A stretch of DNA of 64,000 nucleotides, from assembly GCF_002967765.1 (NCBI RefSeq), contig NZ_PUHY01000012.1, positions 372,001 through 436,000 of the forward strand. The letters run 5' to 3'. Within the stretch, counting starts at the first letter, position 1; every line of letters begins with the position of its first letter. Below the pieces are notes generated by a model. It saw only the letters and a list, made by a program, of their open reading frames with translations. It had not been told where the DNA came from and did no database searches. The position numbers were made by a program, and so were the translations under genes. This document shows, one piece after another, positions 25,000 to 34,303 of this stretch. This stretch comes from Blastopirellula marina. Lineage in GTDB: Bacteria > Planctomycetota > Planctomycetia > Pirellulales > Pirellulaceae.

Positions 25000-27900
25000 T
25001 TAGCGGAAGATTTCTTTCTCGTGAAAGTCCCCTTCCGGACTCATCCCTTTCTTCAATGCGTCTCGCATGAGTGACTCGCCTTCGCCACGCAGGGCAAACA
25101 CGGGAAAGCCAGGGCTGACGAATTCATTCCAGTATTGCTCGTAGACTTCGACCGTTTCCTTGTTCTTGGCCAAGACATTCGGCACGGCGTGAACCATTAC
25201 GGTGCGATCTTCACTCTTCTCCAGATACTGCCCGAGCATGTGCGGCAACATCCGCGAGAGCCATGTGGTTCGGACAAACTTCAGCTTCCGCGGAATGATG
25301 TAACGGGGTCGATTCAGCGGACCGAGTGCTTCGTGCAAGGCCGTGACAAACATCCGACTGTCTTCCGACGTCGCGTCTTCCAGCATCACACGCACATAAC
25401 CGCCGGCACGAGTGCGGGCGACCACCTCCGGGGGTGATTTAAGCAGCTTCAACTCGACCATCGTCCGGGCGATTGCTTCACCGATCGCTTGCACCAGCGA
25501 ATCGCTCGACCACGGTTCGTTTGCCCCAGAGAACGGCGGGAAGCCACCTTCTTCGCGGGGCGACTCGTTAACGCGCATCTCGAGCGTGTGGCTTGGTTCA
25601 CCTTGATAGGGCGTCCCAATTTTCCACAAGTCGCGTGTCTCTTGCCGCAGTGCGACGCGGTCTAGCATATCGCGATTTAGTTCCCGGACCGAGCCTTCCA
25701 ATAGCTCTGGGCGCAGTTCGGTCAACGCAGGGTGGACGTGGCCGACGCCCTTCTCGATCATTGCGTCATCGGTCACCCCAAAGATGTTTTGATGCTTCTT
25801 GATAAACCGAGCATAATCGTCGAGCCCTTTGCTAAACTCGGGTGCGATGCACACGACGTCCCAGTTATTGGCTAATTTCTCCGGGACCACCGGATCGAGT
25901 CGAAAAGACCTTCCGCGTAGTTGCCGCACCGTCATGCTGGTGGTAACCGTCGTCAGATCGACCAACACGTTGATTTTGTTCGCATCCCAGCCTTCTCCCA
26001 GAAGCCCACGTGTGCCAACTAAACACTTGGTGAGGCCGCGTTGGAACAACTCGGTAATCATCTCGACGTAAACTCGCGGGCACCAATCGCGGCCACTCCC
26101 GCTGACGACATGGAAGCCAACCTCTTCTTCAAACGTAAGTGTCGCCTCGTAGCCCGCGTTGGATAGCCACTCCTTCGCAGCAGCTTCAAATCGTTGAGCT
26201 AAGTCGTCATCGACCAGCACACTACTCCCGGTGACCAGCACCGGATCGAGTTCGTCCAGCTTAGGGTCGCTAACCAAAACGCGAAACGCCGCGATCGCAC
26301 CGCCAGCTTCGCTGCTCAGCAGATGCTCAACCTCCGAGATGGTAGCCGAAGTCTTCTCGAAGTCGGTCACGACAACGGCCCGAATCGTATCGCCTAGCGC
26401 GGCCATTTCGGCTGTCAGGATCGGAAGCAGGGCCTTTGCTTTTTCGCTGCTGTACGCCAACACTCGACCGACCGGCGAAGCACAGGCCTGGCAACCGGTT
26501 TCAGTGATCTGGACGCCCAGCATCCTAAGACCGGAGATTACCTTCTCGGATAATGCCCGATCTTCTGCGTTGGCGGAACGCCGGAGGGCGTGGCGGACGT
26601 AACGATCGAGCACCGGGATCACCACCGGGATCTGTGGTACTTCGTCCAAAGGCACTTCGATAACCACCGGCGGGACCTCAGGTGGCAGATCGATCTTACG
26701 GATTTGCAGGAAGACCCGCGCAGCATCGGCGAATTCTGGATCTCGACGATGAAACGACGACCAGGTCTTGAACGTGCTTGTCGCGTGACGGCGCGTTTCC
26801 AGTGTTTGCAACAGCCACGGCACGAGGGCTTTCACACGCGGGGCTTCGTCCACCGTTTCGACGACTTCGGTCTTCGACTCCGGCTCTGTTTTCACTAACG
26901 GTACGCTTACCGGAATGAGATCGGCGAACGGATCTTCTTCCTGGAAAACGGCCTCCGTCCCGCCAACATGGTGCAATAGGGGAACGTCCTGCTCTTCGAC
27001 TTCCGGCTCCGGCTGACTGACGGCGGTCGTCTCGGACGGGAACTTCGTCTCCTCGCTCGATTCGTCGGAAGGCTTGTTGCAGACCAGTTCCAAGATCTCT
27101 TGCAGATGATCGTCGGCCTGGGCAACGAAGCGGAGTTCGGCTTCCGAAGGGCGAACGAAGTAAGCGAGGTCTTGGTACGGAGCAAGAAACCCGTCTCGCA
27201 CGACCGCCGGAACGGGCACGTCGTGGTCGATCGGACCGAGGAACTGGGTGTAACGTTCGAAGTCGGCCGGGATCTTTCCGTCACCATCTGGTGGTGTTGC
27301 CGTCAGACCGATCACGATCGCATCGTCCAGCGACTCCATCGCGTCGGACAGCACGCGTCCCCAGTGACCGACCAAATGGTGACACTCGTCCAGGATCAAT
27401 AGTCCGACGTCTGCCTCACGCAGCCGCTTCCAGGTTTGCAGACACGATTGATGCAGCATCTCAAACGATTCGCCGGCTAAGCCAGCTTCGTCGCGGACTT
27501 GCTTGCGGTAGGCGGACAGACGCTGGTCGTAGTAGTCGCGATTGTGCCGCTTCAAATCGCGAATCCACACCTTCGCTTCGGCTGGATCTTGGGCCTGACC
27601 TTTTTCGATCAAGCGATCTTCCCATAACGACATCGCTGCATGATCGAGCCCATCGTCTCCGCGGCGGGGCAGGGTAACAGCCTGGTAGGTGAGCGACGTA
27701 AGTAGCTTCGGTTCCTTCGCATCAGTGCTGACCATCATCGAAACGGGCACGTTCGACTCGAACAGATCCGTCCTGGCCGCCCATTGCGATTGAATCGCCG
27801 AGTTGGGACTTAGCACCAAGGCAGGCCGCTTAATCAATTCGGCCCACAGATAAAGCCCCACCACCGTCTTGCCCGAACCAGGCGGAGCGACGATGTGTAG

Positions 27901-28011
27901 CTGCCGTTCCCCCTGAGCTAGTTGCTGTGCCGCGACGTCACGCACTTGCAACTGCGACGGCCGCAACTGACCGCGGAACCGGATGGAAGGGAACGAGATA
28001 TCAGGCGTCAT
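25000..28011 (-). CDS. Large SF2 DEAD/DEAH-box helicase
   Basis: A 1003-residue superfamily 2 ATPase. Walker A is APPGSGKT (residues 42-49), motif II is DECHH (208-212), motif III is GLTATP (235-240). The second RecA half has CLVGTRGLLGEGWDANKINV and motif VI QLRGRSFRL. Between the halves lies a long insert, about residues 270-560, containing an acidic Pro/Glu segment (EEDPFADLIPVSVPL) with LKTEPESK-like repeats. The C-terminal 250 residues match no domain I know. Nucleic-acid remodelling is the expected activity. It stands alone, without nuclease or methylase neighbours, so a role in phage defence has no direct support. Start ATG 28011. Confidence 0.87.
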   Translation of the reverse strand: MTPDISFPSIRFRGQLRPSQLQVRDVAAQQLAQGERQLHIVAPPGSGKTVVGLYLWAELIKRPALVLSPNSAIQSQWAARTDLFESNVPVSMMVSTDAKEPKLLTSLTYQAVTLPRRGDDGLDHAAMSLWEDRLIEKGQAQDPAEAKVWIRDLKRHNRDYYDQRLSAYRKQVRDEAGLAGESFEMLHQSCLQTWKRLREADVGLLILDECHHLVGHWGRVLSDAMESLDDAIVIGLTATPPDGDGKIPADFERYTQFLGPIDHDVPVPAVVRDGFLAPYQDLAYFVRPSEAELRFVAQADDHLQEILELVCNKPSDESSEETKFPSETTAVSQPEPEVEEQDVPLLHHVGGTEAVFQEEDPFADLIPVSVPLVKTEPESKTEVVETVDEAPRVKALVPWLLQTLETRRHATSTFKTWSSFHRRDPEFADAARVFLQIRKIDLPPEVPPVVIEVPLDEVPQIPVVIPVLDRYVRHALRRSANAEDRALSEKVISGLRMLGVQITETGCQACASPVGRVLAYSSEKAKALLPILTAEMAALGDTIRAVVVTDFEKTSATISEVEHLLSSEAGGAIAAFRVLVSDPKLDELDPVLVTGSSVLVDDDLAQRFEAAAKEWLSNAGYEATLTFEEEVGFHVVSGSGRDWCPRVYVEMITELFQRGLTKCLVGTRGLLGEGWDANKINVLVDLTTVTTSMTVRQLRGRSFRLDPVVPEKLANNWDVVCIAPEFSKGLDDYARFIKKHQNIFGVTDDAMIEKGVGHVHPALTELRPELLEGSVRELNRDMLDRVALRQETRDLWKIGTPYQGEPSHTLEMRVNESPREEGGFPPFSGANEPWSSDSLVQAIGEAIARTMVELKLLKSPPEVVARTRAGGYVRVMLEDATSEDSRMFVTALHEALGPLNRPRYIIPRKLKFVRTTWLSRMLPHMLGQYLEKSEDRTVMVHAVPNVLAKNKETVEVYEQYWNEFVSPGFPVFALRGEGESLMRDALKKGMSPEGDFHEKEIFR

Positions 28012-28139
28012 GTCGGCGGTCGATCAGGAAGTTCATTCACGAGCTAGCAGCAATACGTATTCTTCTCTTCGGCAGGTAGCCGTCGATCGGATCAGCGAAA
28101 CCTTGCAAGGGTTGCGGGGTGATGCGAGTTATGCCGGAC

Positions 28140-28889
28140 TTACCGCCCAAAGGCTTCTTTTCCGGTTGCCTCGGCCGCGATTCCTTCGAGACGGATTAAG
28201 TCTTCTCTTGTTAACACTCTCTCACTGCCATCGGCAAAGATGAAGAGCGTTCCTTCCATCCGAGCGTCATGCAGGCTGACCCGCGATACTATTTCTTCAA
28301 GCGTAATCCCGTCTGGTTGCATCCAGAGAACCGGATTCGAATAATCTAGCACGATGATGGGTCGATTTTGTTTGCTAATATTCTTGCCCCAATCGCCTAA
28401 CCGTTCGCGGGTATTATTGTTCCCACTCACGATCGCCCGATAAGGAGTAAGCCCTTTCCGATTGGCTTCGTCGTCCTGCCAAAAGTGGCTCTCATAAATA
28501 TTCGGTGCATTTTCTAAGAGCCTACGGTTGTGCAGGCTATCCCAAGGTTGTTGAAGGGAGTATTGGTCCAACAGCTCTCCCATTTCCATCTCAGGCAACA
28601 GAAGTACACGCCAAGAATGCATGGGAGCCCCGTTCTCGTCATATTCGTTGACGAAGGGGAGGCGGTTACCAGGTTCGCTCAGGGATTTCATTTGAATGGC
28701 CATACCTATCAAACTCGCATAGATTCGCGAATCGTGCCTACTGCGGTGGTGATAGTGCCCATGCGTGCTTTGCCAAGCGACGTTCATCACTAAGCACAGG
28801 CATCCCACAACCGCGACAACCGCCATCAAGGTATGCAGACTGAACTTGCCGGGCTTTCTCTCGTGTCGCCGTAATGTTTTAACTTCCAT
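28140..28889 (-). CDS. DUF1559-like protein, array member 11 (last)
   Basis: A 249-residue protein with one N-terminal membrane helix (about residues 18-40, HTLMAVVAVVGCLCLVMNVA) after a basic MEVKTLRRHERKPGKF head. The array signature follows: [44 protein letters not shown] and the end strand GTLFIFADGSERVL. It is closest to the next gene upstream (29003), sharing FWQD-EANRKGLTPYR and GDWG. This is a DUF1559 relative that has lost most of the pilin-like start and the H-X9-DG histidine. Function unknown. It is the last gene of the probable operon and a product of the tandem duplication. Confidence 0.8.
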   Translation of the reverse strand: MEVKTLRRHERKPGKFSLHTLMAVVAVVGCLCLVMNVAWQSTHGHYHHRSRHDSRIYASLIGMAIQMKSLSEPGNRLPFVNEYDENGAPMHSWRVLLLPEMEMGELLDQYSLQQPWDSLHNRRLLENAPNIYESHFWQDDEANRKGLTPYRAIVSGNNNTRERLGDWGKNISKQNRPIIVLDYSNPVLWMQPDGITLEEIVSRVSLHDARMEGTLFIFADGSERVLTREDLIRLEGIAAEATGKEAFGR

Positions 28890-28950
28890 CGATTAAAATC
28901 ATGTTTTGAAATTGCGACCGATCCGATTCTCGGAAGGACTGAACGCCGCC
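28879..28950 (-). pseudogene. Relic of the 3' end of the gene at 29739
   Basis: Read on the minus strand, this stretch encodes VQSFRESDRSQFQNM followed by IDGS and a stop. These are the same residues that end the intact protein at 29739-30455, with one substitution. There is no upstream part of that gene here. It overlaps the start of the 28140 gene exactly as the intact tail overlaps the start of the 29003 gene, so it is the copied tail left by the duplication. Confidence 0.75.
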
Positions 28951-29002
28951 AGCGATCGGATCAGCGAAACCGGACGTGGACTTGAGCATCCACCATGTTG
29001 TA

Positions 29003-29749
29003 TCAATCTTTGCGATCAAAGGCACTCTTTCCTAACGCCTCGGATGCCAGTACTTCCAGTCGCCCGCGGTCTTCCTCGGCAACCACCTTGACACTGCCGT
29101 CAGTAAAAATAAAAAGCGTTCCGTTCATGCGGGGGTCGTCCAAGGTTGTCCGAGCGAGGATTTGATCGAGCATGATTCCGTCGGGCTTGGTCCATGGAAC
29201 GGGATTGGCAAAGTCTTGTATGACGATCGGTCGGTTTTCCGGGCTAAACATTTCTCCCCAATCTCCTAGACGTTCCGTGGCATTGTCTTCTCCACTCCAA
29301 ATCGTTCGATACGGGGTCAGCCCTTTTCGATTCGCCTCTTCGTCCTGCCAGAAGGGACTTGCGAAACAGTGGGGCATTTTATCGACCAGCTTAAGATTGT
29401 GGGGACTATCCCATGGCTGGTTGAAATCGTACTGATTGAACAAGTCCGTTCGTTCGAGCTCTGGTAGAAGGAGCACACGCCACGAGTGCATTGGGCGTCC
29501 TGCAGAATCATATTGATTAGCAACGCCTGAGGGGTTTGCTGTTTGGTTAATAAAAAGCCCAAGGGCAATCATCTTTGCGTCTTGTTGGGCGTGTGACTTT
29601 CGATCGTGACTGAAATGCCCGTATGTCCTCTGCCGAATTTTGTTGACCCCATAACACAACACGGCCACGACCGCGATGGAGGCCATCAAGGTCTGCAAAC
29701 TGAACTTGCCAGGCTTTTTTTCGTGTCGCCGCAATGTTTTAACTTCCAT
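29003..29749 (-). CDS. DUF1559-like protein, array member 10
   Basis: A 248-residue protein. Basic head MEVKTLRRHEKKPGKF, one membrane helix (LQTLMASIAVVAVLCYGVN), then [66 protein letters not shown] and GTLFIFTDGSVKVV. It is the sister copy of the 28140 gene. Its ATG lies inside the last codons of the 29739 gene (11-bp overlap), so translation of the two is probably coupled. Function unknown beyond membership of the DUF1559-like set. Confidence 0.8.
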   Translation of the reverse strand: MEVKTLRRHEKKPGKFSLQTLMASIAVVAVLCYGVNKIRQRTYGHFSHDRKSHAQQDAKMIALGLFINQTANPSGVANQYDSAGRPMHSWRVLLLPELERTDLFNQYDFNQPWDSPHNLKLVDKMPHCFASPFWQDEEANRKGLTPYRTIWSGEDNATERLGDWGEMFSPENRPIVIQDFANPVPWTKPDGIMLDQILARTTLDDPRMNGTLFIFTDGSVKVVAEEDRGRLEVLASEALGKSAFDRKD

Positions 29750-30455
29750 CGATTGAAATCATGTTTTGAAATTGCGACCGATCCGATTCTCGGAAGGACT
29801 GAACGCGGCCATCTCCGAACAGGGTCGGTATGCCCAGTGGAAGATTAGCGTCGAAATCAAGATTCAGGAATTGCTGCGGAGTAAGATCGATAGGTTGGGT
29901 CCAAGGAACCGGATTACTATCGTCTTCCACCACCGCGACGACATTCGAGATACCGTTGGTAATATCCTTAAAGGCAACCGGGCCTTGCGTGTTGATCGCG
30001 GTATTGGGTCCGGCGATCGCGACATAGGTGGTGGTCCCAGGATTGAATTGATCGGCGTGAGCTGGGCTGACAAATGCCGCCGGTGTCTCGCGGGCTAACA
30101 ACATGTTCTGAGGACTGTCCCACGGCTGCGATAGATCGTACTGCTGGTAAAGGTTGTTCTGCTCCAGATAAGGCAAGATGAGAACTCGCCAGGAAGTCAT
30201 CGGCCGACCATTTTCGTCGGTTGTGTAGGCGGGAGGAAATGCGCCGTAGGTATCGTGATAGTTATGTAGGGCCAGGCCGATCATCTTCATATTGTTTTGC
30301 GCTGCAGCATGTTGCGCCGCGTGTCTTGCTTGGGTGATCGCCGGTAGAAGCAAAGCCGCCCCAAAAATCCCACAGCAGGCAAGCCCTGACACAAACAGAA
30401 CCAGTACAACGACGACGATCACCACTTTGGCATTACCATGACGAAATCGCTTCAC
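29739..30455 (-). CDS. DUF1559 protein, array member 9 (most canonical)
   Basis: A 238-residue protein close to classic DUF1559: a membrane helix near residues 10-38 (VVIVVVVLVLFVSGLACCG), [97 protein letters not shown] and the end GIPTLFGDGRVQSF. In classic members this end is H-X9-DG; the His is not preserved here. Start is GTG 30455, seven bases after AAGGAG, a strong ribosome site. The gap of 40 bp to the preceding gene is among the largest in the array. Confidence 0.85.
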   Translation of the reverse strand: MKRFRHGNAKVVIVVVVLVLFVSGLACCGIFGAALLLPAITQARHAAQHAAAQNNMKMIGLALHNYHDTYGAFPPAYTTDENGRPMTSWRVLILPYLEQNNLYQQYDLSQPWDSPQNMLLARETPAAFVSPAHADQFNPGTTTYVAIAGPNTAINTQGPVAFKDITNGISNVVAVVEDDSNPVPWTQPIDLTPQQFLNLDFDANLPLGIPTLFGDGRVQSFRESDRSQFQNMISIDGS

Positions 30456-30495
30456 GAGAAAACTCCTTGACTGGGTGCAGGATCGGATGCAGGAA

Positions 30496-31248
30496 CTAGC
30501 GGGCTGCGTTAGGTATTCGTCCTTCGTCGCAAAAGATTAGATTGCCAAGCCGCGCACACGCTTCTTCGTCGAAGTGCTCGACCTTGGCGTCGCCGTACAG
30601 AACATGAATACCGTGCAATTCATTCTGGTCGATCGGATCAAGCGAAAGCAATTGCTGCGGGCTGATATCGTCCGGTTTCGTCCAGATCACCATCCGTCCA
30701 GGATCGTCGATCACCATTACCGATTGGTCAATCGCATCCGTTTTCAGCTGGTAATTGAATTTCTGCCCCGGCCCTGGCCGAAGCACCGTTCGTCCTCTTT
30801 GGGAATCAACCACAGCTAGGTAGGGCGTTTTGCCCTGTGAACGTGTTTTAAAAAAGAATGGACTGGTAAGTGCTTCCGGCATTTGCGAGATCAGCGGTTT
30901 GTTCGTCGGGCTGTCCCAAGCCGCATCAAGATCGAATTGATCGTACAGGTCGCTTGCCTCGATGAACGGCAAGATCAAAACACGCCACGAATAAAGGGGC
31001 TGGCCCTGTTCATCGGTCACATAGGCTGGCGGGAACGCACCGTGCACGTCGCGGTAATTGAGTAAGGCCAAGCCGATTTGCTTGATATTGTTTTCAGACT
31101 GCATACGTGCCATTTCAGAACGCGGATGCCCTGTGCTAGGCAGCAGCATAAATGCCAAGCCAAAAAATGCAATGAACGCACCAAAGATCGTGATAACCGT
31201 GTCGTTCTTGCCTGGTTTAAATCGTTCGGGTGAGTGAGGCTGGTTCAT
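30496..31248 (-). CDS. DUF1559-like protein, array member 8
   Basis: A 250-residue protein starting at ATG 31248 (MNQPHSPERFKPGKND). A membrane helix (VITIFGAFIAFFGLAFMLLP) is followed by [80 protein letters not shown] and an ending with VLYGDAKVEHFDEEA. The longer in-frame start at 31290 would overlap the preceding gene by 31 bp; ATG 31248 leaves an 11-bp gap and is preferred. Function unknown. Confidence 0.82.
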   Translation of the reverse strand: MNQPHSPERFKPGKNDTVITIFGAFIAFFGLAFMLLPSTGHPRSEMARMQSENNIKQIGLALLNYRDVHGAFPPAYVTDEQGQPLYSWRVLILPFIEASDLYDQFDLDAAWDSPTNKPLISQMPEALTSPFFFKTRSQGKTPYLAVVDSQRGRTVLRPGPGQKFNYQLKTDAIDQSVMVIDDPGRMVIWTKPDDISPQQLLSLDPIDQNELHGIHVLYGDAKVEHFDEEACARLGNLIFCDEGRIPNAAR

Positions 31249-31259
31249 GATGGCATACC

Positions 31260-32042
31260 TCAGCGAGAGACCACGCGACCGTCGTCGCAATAGATGAGGG
31301 CGGGCAATTCATCGGTGCGAAACGTGAACGTCACCGAACCGTCGGCCCAGAGAACGAACACCCTTTCAGGCTCATCACGGGAAGGTTGAACCTGGGCCGC
31401 AGAGGCGAGGAACTCGAGCGGATCGACATCGACCGGTGCGGTCCACGTCACGAAATGATCGGGTTGACTCACGACCATCCCGCTACTGGAAGCACCATCA
31501 GGGATTTCCTGAAGGGAACGACCTTTTCCAGCGCGAAGCACGGTACGTCCTTCAAACGTATCGACCAGAGCCACACAGCTTGTCTCGCCGTTGGCAGCCC
31601 GCTCGCGCGCGTAAGGGTTAACAAAGGCGGACGGCATTTCTGCGATTAATGCACGGTTCGTTTTACTGTCCCAGGACTGGGTTAGATCGAACCGCTGATA
31701 GGTGTCTTCCTGCTCCAGGTAGGGCAGGATCAAGACACGCCACGAATAAAGTGGCTGGCCCTGTTCATCGGTCACATAGGCTGGCGGGAACGCACCGTGC
31801 ACGTCGTGGTAATTGTGAAGTGCCAGTCCGACCTGCTTCAAGTGATTGCTAAAATTCAATACCGTATAGTCTCCACGCGACTGGCGAACATTGGGCAACA
31901 TTAATGCGATCAAGACTGCGATAATCGCGGCGATGACCAAGTACTCCACCAAGGTCAGCTTCCACCATGGCTTATCGGGAGTGGTGGCAGACGCGACTTC
32001 TTTGCACTCGGTCTGCGGACTGTCGTAAGGGTTAACTTCCAT
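31260..32042 (-). CDS. DUF1559-like protein, array member 7
   Basis: A 260-residue protein with the short N-terminal motif NPYDSPQ (residues 4-10), then a helix that keeps the type IV pilin look: LTLVEYLVIAAIIAVLIALM, where a classic pseudopilin would have GFTLVELLVVIAII. The cleavage-site Gly is replaced by Lys. Next come [75 protein letters not shown] and VFVLWADGSVTFTF. Its ATG lies 3 bp after the stop of the preceding gene. Confidence 0.83.
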   Translation of the reverse strand: MEVNPYDSPQTECKEVASATTPDKPWWKLTLVEYLVIAAIIAVLIALMLPNVRQSRGDYTVLNFSNHLKQVGLALHNYHDVHGAFPPAYVTDEQGQPLYSWRVLILPYLEQEDTYQRFDLTQSWDSKTNRALIAEMPSAFVNPYARERAANGETSCVALVDTFEGRTVLRAGKGRSLQEIPDGASSSGMVVSQPDHFVTWTAPVDVDPLEFLASAAQVQPSRDEPERVFVLWADGSVTFTFRTDELPALIYCDDGRVVSR

Positions 32043-32045
32043 CGC

Positions 32046-32828
32046 TCACCGAACCTTTCCGATGCGACCATCGTCGCAGAAAGCCGCCGGTACTAGGTTA
32101 TGTTCTACTTCTTCTTGGCCACGAAAAACGACTCCGTTGGCCATTAGCAGGAGCACAGTATCAGGCGAGTCGTCGTCAGGCGTCCAACCGGCGGACGCCG
32201 CTATGAAGTCGAGTGGATCGATATCGGTGGGCGCCGTCCACACGACAAACTTTTCTGGATGGCTAACCACCATCGCACTGGCCTCGGCGCCATCGGGGAT
32301 TTCGCTCAGCGTACGTGCGTTGTCCGGCCGAAGAACCGTCTTGCCGTGTTTTTTATCGACCAATGCCAAATAGCTCGTCTCCCCAATGACTTCCTTGCCA
32401 GGTGCCCATGGATTGGCATAACACTCCGGCATTTCTTGAACGAGCGGCAAGTTCGCTTTGCTATCCCAGGCCTGGGAAAGATCGAATCGGTCGAACAGAT
32501 CTTTTTCATCCAGGTAGGGCAACACGAGGACACGCCAAGAGTAAAGCGGCTGACCCGTGTCGTCGGTGACATACGTCGGAGGTAACGTCCCATGCTCGTC
32601 GCAATAATAATGGAGAGCCACGCCGATCGCCTTCAGGCGCATTACCGACCGGAAAGTTGGGGCTCTTCGGGGATGCGACGTCGTTGCCGGGATTAAAAGA
32701 CCAATCAAAATGAGAATAATGAAGCCAACTACCAAGCAATCGACAACGGTCGGCTTCCACCTTGGCTTATCGGGGGCTACCGGTTCCTGAGTTTCGGTGC
32801 GTGGACTGTCGAAGGGGTTGGTTTCCAT
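32046..32828 (-). CDS. DUF1559-like protein, array member 6
   Basis: A 260-residue protein, N-terminal motif NPFDSPR (residues 4-10), membrane helix about 31-51 (VDCLVVGFIILILIGLLIPA), then LKAIGVALHYYCDEHGTLPP, TYVTDDTGQPLYSWRVLVLP, YLDEKDLFDRFDLSQAWDSK, VVWTAPTDIDPLDFIA and VLLLMANGVVFRGQEE. The canonical F-DG near the end is altered to MANG. The ribosome site AAGGAG falls within the last codons of the preceding gene, three codons before its stop. Closely related to member 7. Confidence 0.83.
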   Translation of the reverse strand: METNPFDSPRTETQEPVAPDKPRWKPTVVDCLVVGFIILILIGLLIPATTSHPRRAPTFRSVMRLKAIGVALHYYCDEHGTLPPTYVTDDTGQPLYSWRVLVLPYLDEKDLFDRFDLSQAWDSKANLPLVQEMPECYANPWAPGKEVIGETSYLALVDKKHGKTVLRPDNARTLSEIPDGAEASAMVVSHPEKFVVWTAPTDIDPLDFIAASAGWTPDDDSPDTVLLLMANGVVFRGQEEVEHNLVPAAFCDDGRIGKVR

Positions 32829-32831
32829 TGC

Positions 32832-33614
32832 CTACGGCTCCTTCTCGGGATCGACGTTTGAGTAGGCCCAATCCGTGACTCGCCCCCAATCACGACTTTC
32901 AATTCGCTTCACGCTGCCATCCCCAAAGAGCAGATAAACGCCACTCTCGACAGGTCCTGGCCAGTCGAAATCTTTCTGTTGAGCCAATTCACGCGGGCTC
33001 ACATCGCTTGGCTCGGACCATGTGCAGGAAAGATTCGGATGATCGATTGCCAACACCCATTGGCCAAGTTGGTCATGATAGTCGCCGAGCAAACGCCCCT
33101 GATCGGGAAGAAGCAACGTGCGTCCGTCCGTCTCATCAACCAGGGCCAATAATCGAGTTTGACCACCGGTTGCCGTCTCGGGATCTTCATGGTTGCGATA
33201 AGCCTGGGGCGTGCGTTCGATCAACGTTTGGTTGTGCCCCTCGTTCCAGGCCTTGTCGAGTTCAAACTCGGAGTAAAGTTGTTCTTCACCGACGTAGGGA
33301 AGAATGAGCACTCGCCAAGAATAAAGCCGCTTGCCGTGCTCGTCGGTAACGTAGGCCGGGGGCAATTCGCCATAGATGTCGTGATAGTTATGCAACGCCA
33401 GACCGATCTGGCGTAAGCAGTTGTTATTCGACATTCGCGAGGCTTGCATTTCGCGGGCCGACTGAACCGCAGGCAGCAACACGGCGATCAAGATCGTAAT
33501 AATTCCAATAACGACTATCGCTTCGACCAAACGGTTTGGCTGTTGTTTCTTCATGACGGGCTCTTGCGACTCGGCATGAGGACTATCGAACGGATTCAAA
33601 TCGCTGCCTATCAC
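32832..33614 (-). CDS. DUF1559-like protein, array member 5
   Basis: A 260-residue protein starting with GTG 33614, which shares GTGA with the stop of the preceding gene. The N-terminus carries NPFDSPH (residues 7-13). The helix [20 protein letters not shown] is very close to a pseudopilin helix, followed by [76 protein letters not shown] and [15 protein letters not shown]. The Gly required by prepilin peptidase is not at the expected place. Function unknown. Confidence 0.83.
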   Translation of the reverse strand: MIGSDLNPFDSPHAESQEPVMKKQQPNRLVEAIVVIGIITILIAVLLPAVQSAREMQASRMSNNNCLRQIGLALHNYHDIYGELPPAYVTDEHGKRLYSWRVLILPYVGEEQLYSEFELDKAWNEGHNQTLIERTPQAYRNHEDPETATGGQTRLLALVDETDGRTLLLPDQGRLLGDYHDQLGQWVLAIDHPNLSCTWSEPSDVSPRELAQQKDFDWPGPVESGVYLLFGDGSVKRIESRDWGRVTDWAYSNVDPEKEP

Positions 33615-34303
33615 TTGGGTACCTTTCCATCGTTGGCGTACAGAAGTGGCAGCAGTTTTGTTCGCGTCGGGTTCTCGATTTCACTTGTACTGGTATCGCA
33701 GGTCACCAAGGCTACCCAGGGTGTAATTGACTCGTCGGTTGGTAAGTTATCGAGGAACTGTTCAGGCGAAACATCTTGCGGTTGCGACCAAATGACCGGG
33801 TGTGAGCGATCTTCCACAACGATTGCGGTGGCTGCTAACCCATCGTCTGCAGCGATATCGGCCAACGCTTGACTGGTTTCACGCAATATGGCCGTACGTC
33901 GTTCGTCGGTCGAGACCAATGCCACGAACGCAGTCTCCCCTTGCGAATAGTCAAGATGCCAACAGATGTAGCAAGTGGGGATTTTGCTGGAGAGTGAAAG
34001 GTTCGCCGGAGAATCCCAGGCCTGGTCCAGATCAAACTCTTCGTACAGATTATGTTGTTCCAAGTAAGGTAATAACAAAACCCGCCAAGAATAAAGTGAA
34101 TTCCGTTCCGCATCACTGACAACAGCCGGCGGGAGCGTACCGTGCTCCGCCTCATAGTAACTCAACGCCAAGCCAATCCTCTTCAAATCCATCATGACCT
34201 GCATTCGCCGAGATTGTGTTCGCGGCGTATCGAGGTTCGGCATGAACACCACCAGGAGTGCGAGTCCGAGCAAAACCGTCAGGCAACCGATGGTTACTTT
34301 CAT
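33611..34303 (-). CDS. DUF1559-like protein, array member 4
   Basis: A 230-residue protein, the shortest of the set, starting directly with the membrane helix ([20 protein letters not shown]) and lacking the NPFDSP head. Then [79 protein letters not shown] and [14 protein letters not shown], where the usual F-DG end motif is absent. It starts within the stop codon of the preceding gene (ATGA) and ends within the start of the next (GTGA), which signals translational coupling on both sides. Confidence 0.82.
   Translation of the reverse strand: MKVTIGCLTVLLGLALLVVFMPNLDTPRTQSRRMQVMMDLKRIGLALSYYEAEHGTLPPAVVSDAERNSLYSWRVLLLPYLEQHNLYEEFDLDQAWDSPANLSLSSKIPTCYICWHLDYSQGETAFVALVSTDERRTAILRETSQALADIAADDGLAATAIVVEDRSHPVIWSQPQDVSPEQFLDNLPTDESITPWVALVTCDTSTSEIENPTRTKLLPLLYANDGKVPK

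Larger units (their letters stand above)
28084..29810 (-). repeat. Tandem duplication of an about 860-bp unit
   Basis: Two direct copies: 28084-28950 and 28953-29810. Both begin with the 19-bp word CGATCGGATCAGCGAAACC (28084-28102 and 28953-28971). Both end with nearly identical DNA (28879-28950 and 29739-29810) that in the right-hand copy encodes the last codons of the gene at 29739. Each copy contains one DUF1559-like gene. The genes between the conserved ends have diverged considerably. Confidence 0.75.

Noticed and set aside
25000-28011. Helicase considered as part of a phage-defence system
   Set aside because: Neighbours are an acidic protein and DUF1559-like genes; no nuclease, methylase or known defence partner is seen.
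28084-28102. 19-bp repeated word considered as an attachment site
   Set aside because: The second copy lies at the junction of a tandem duplication and no integrase gene is near; duplication explains it.
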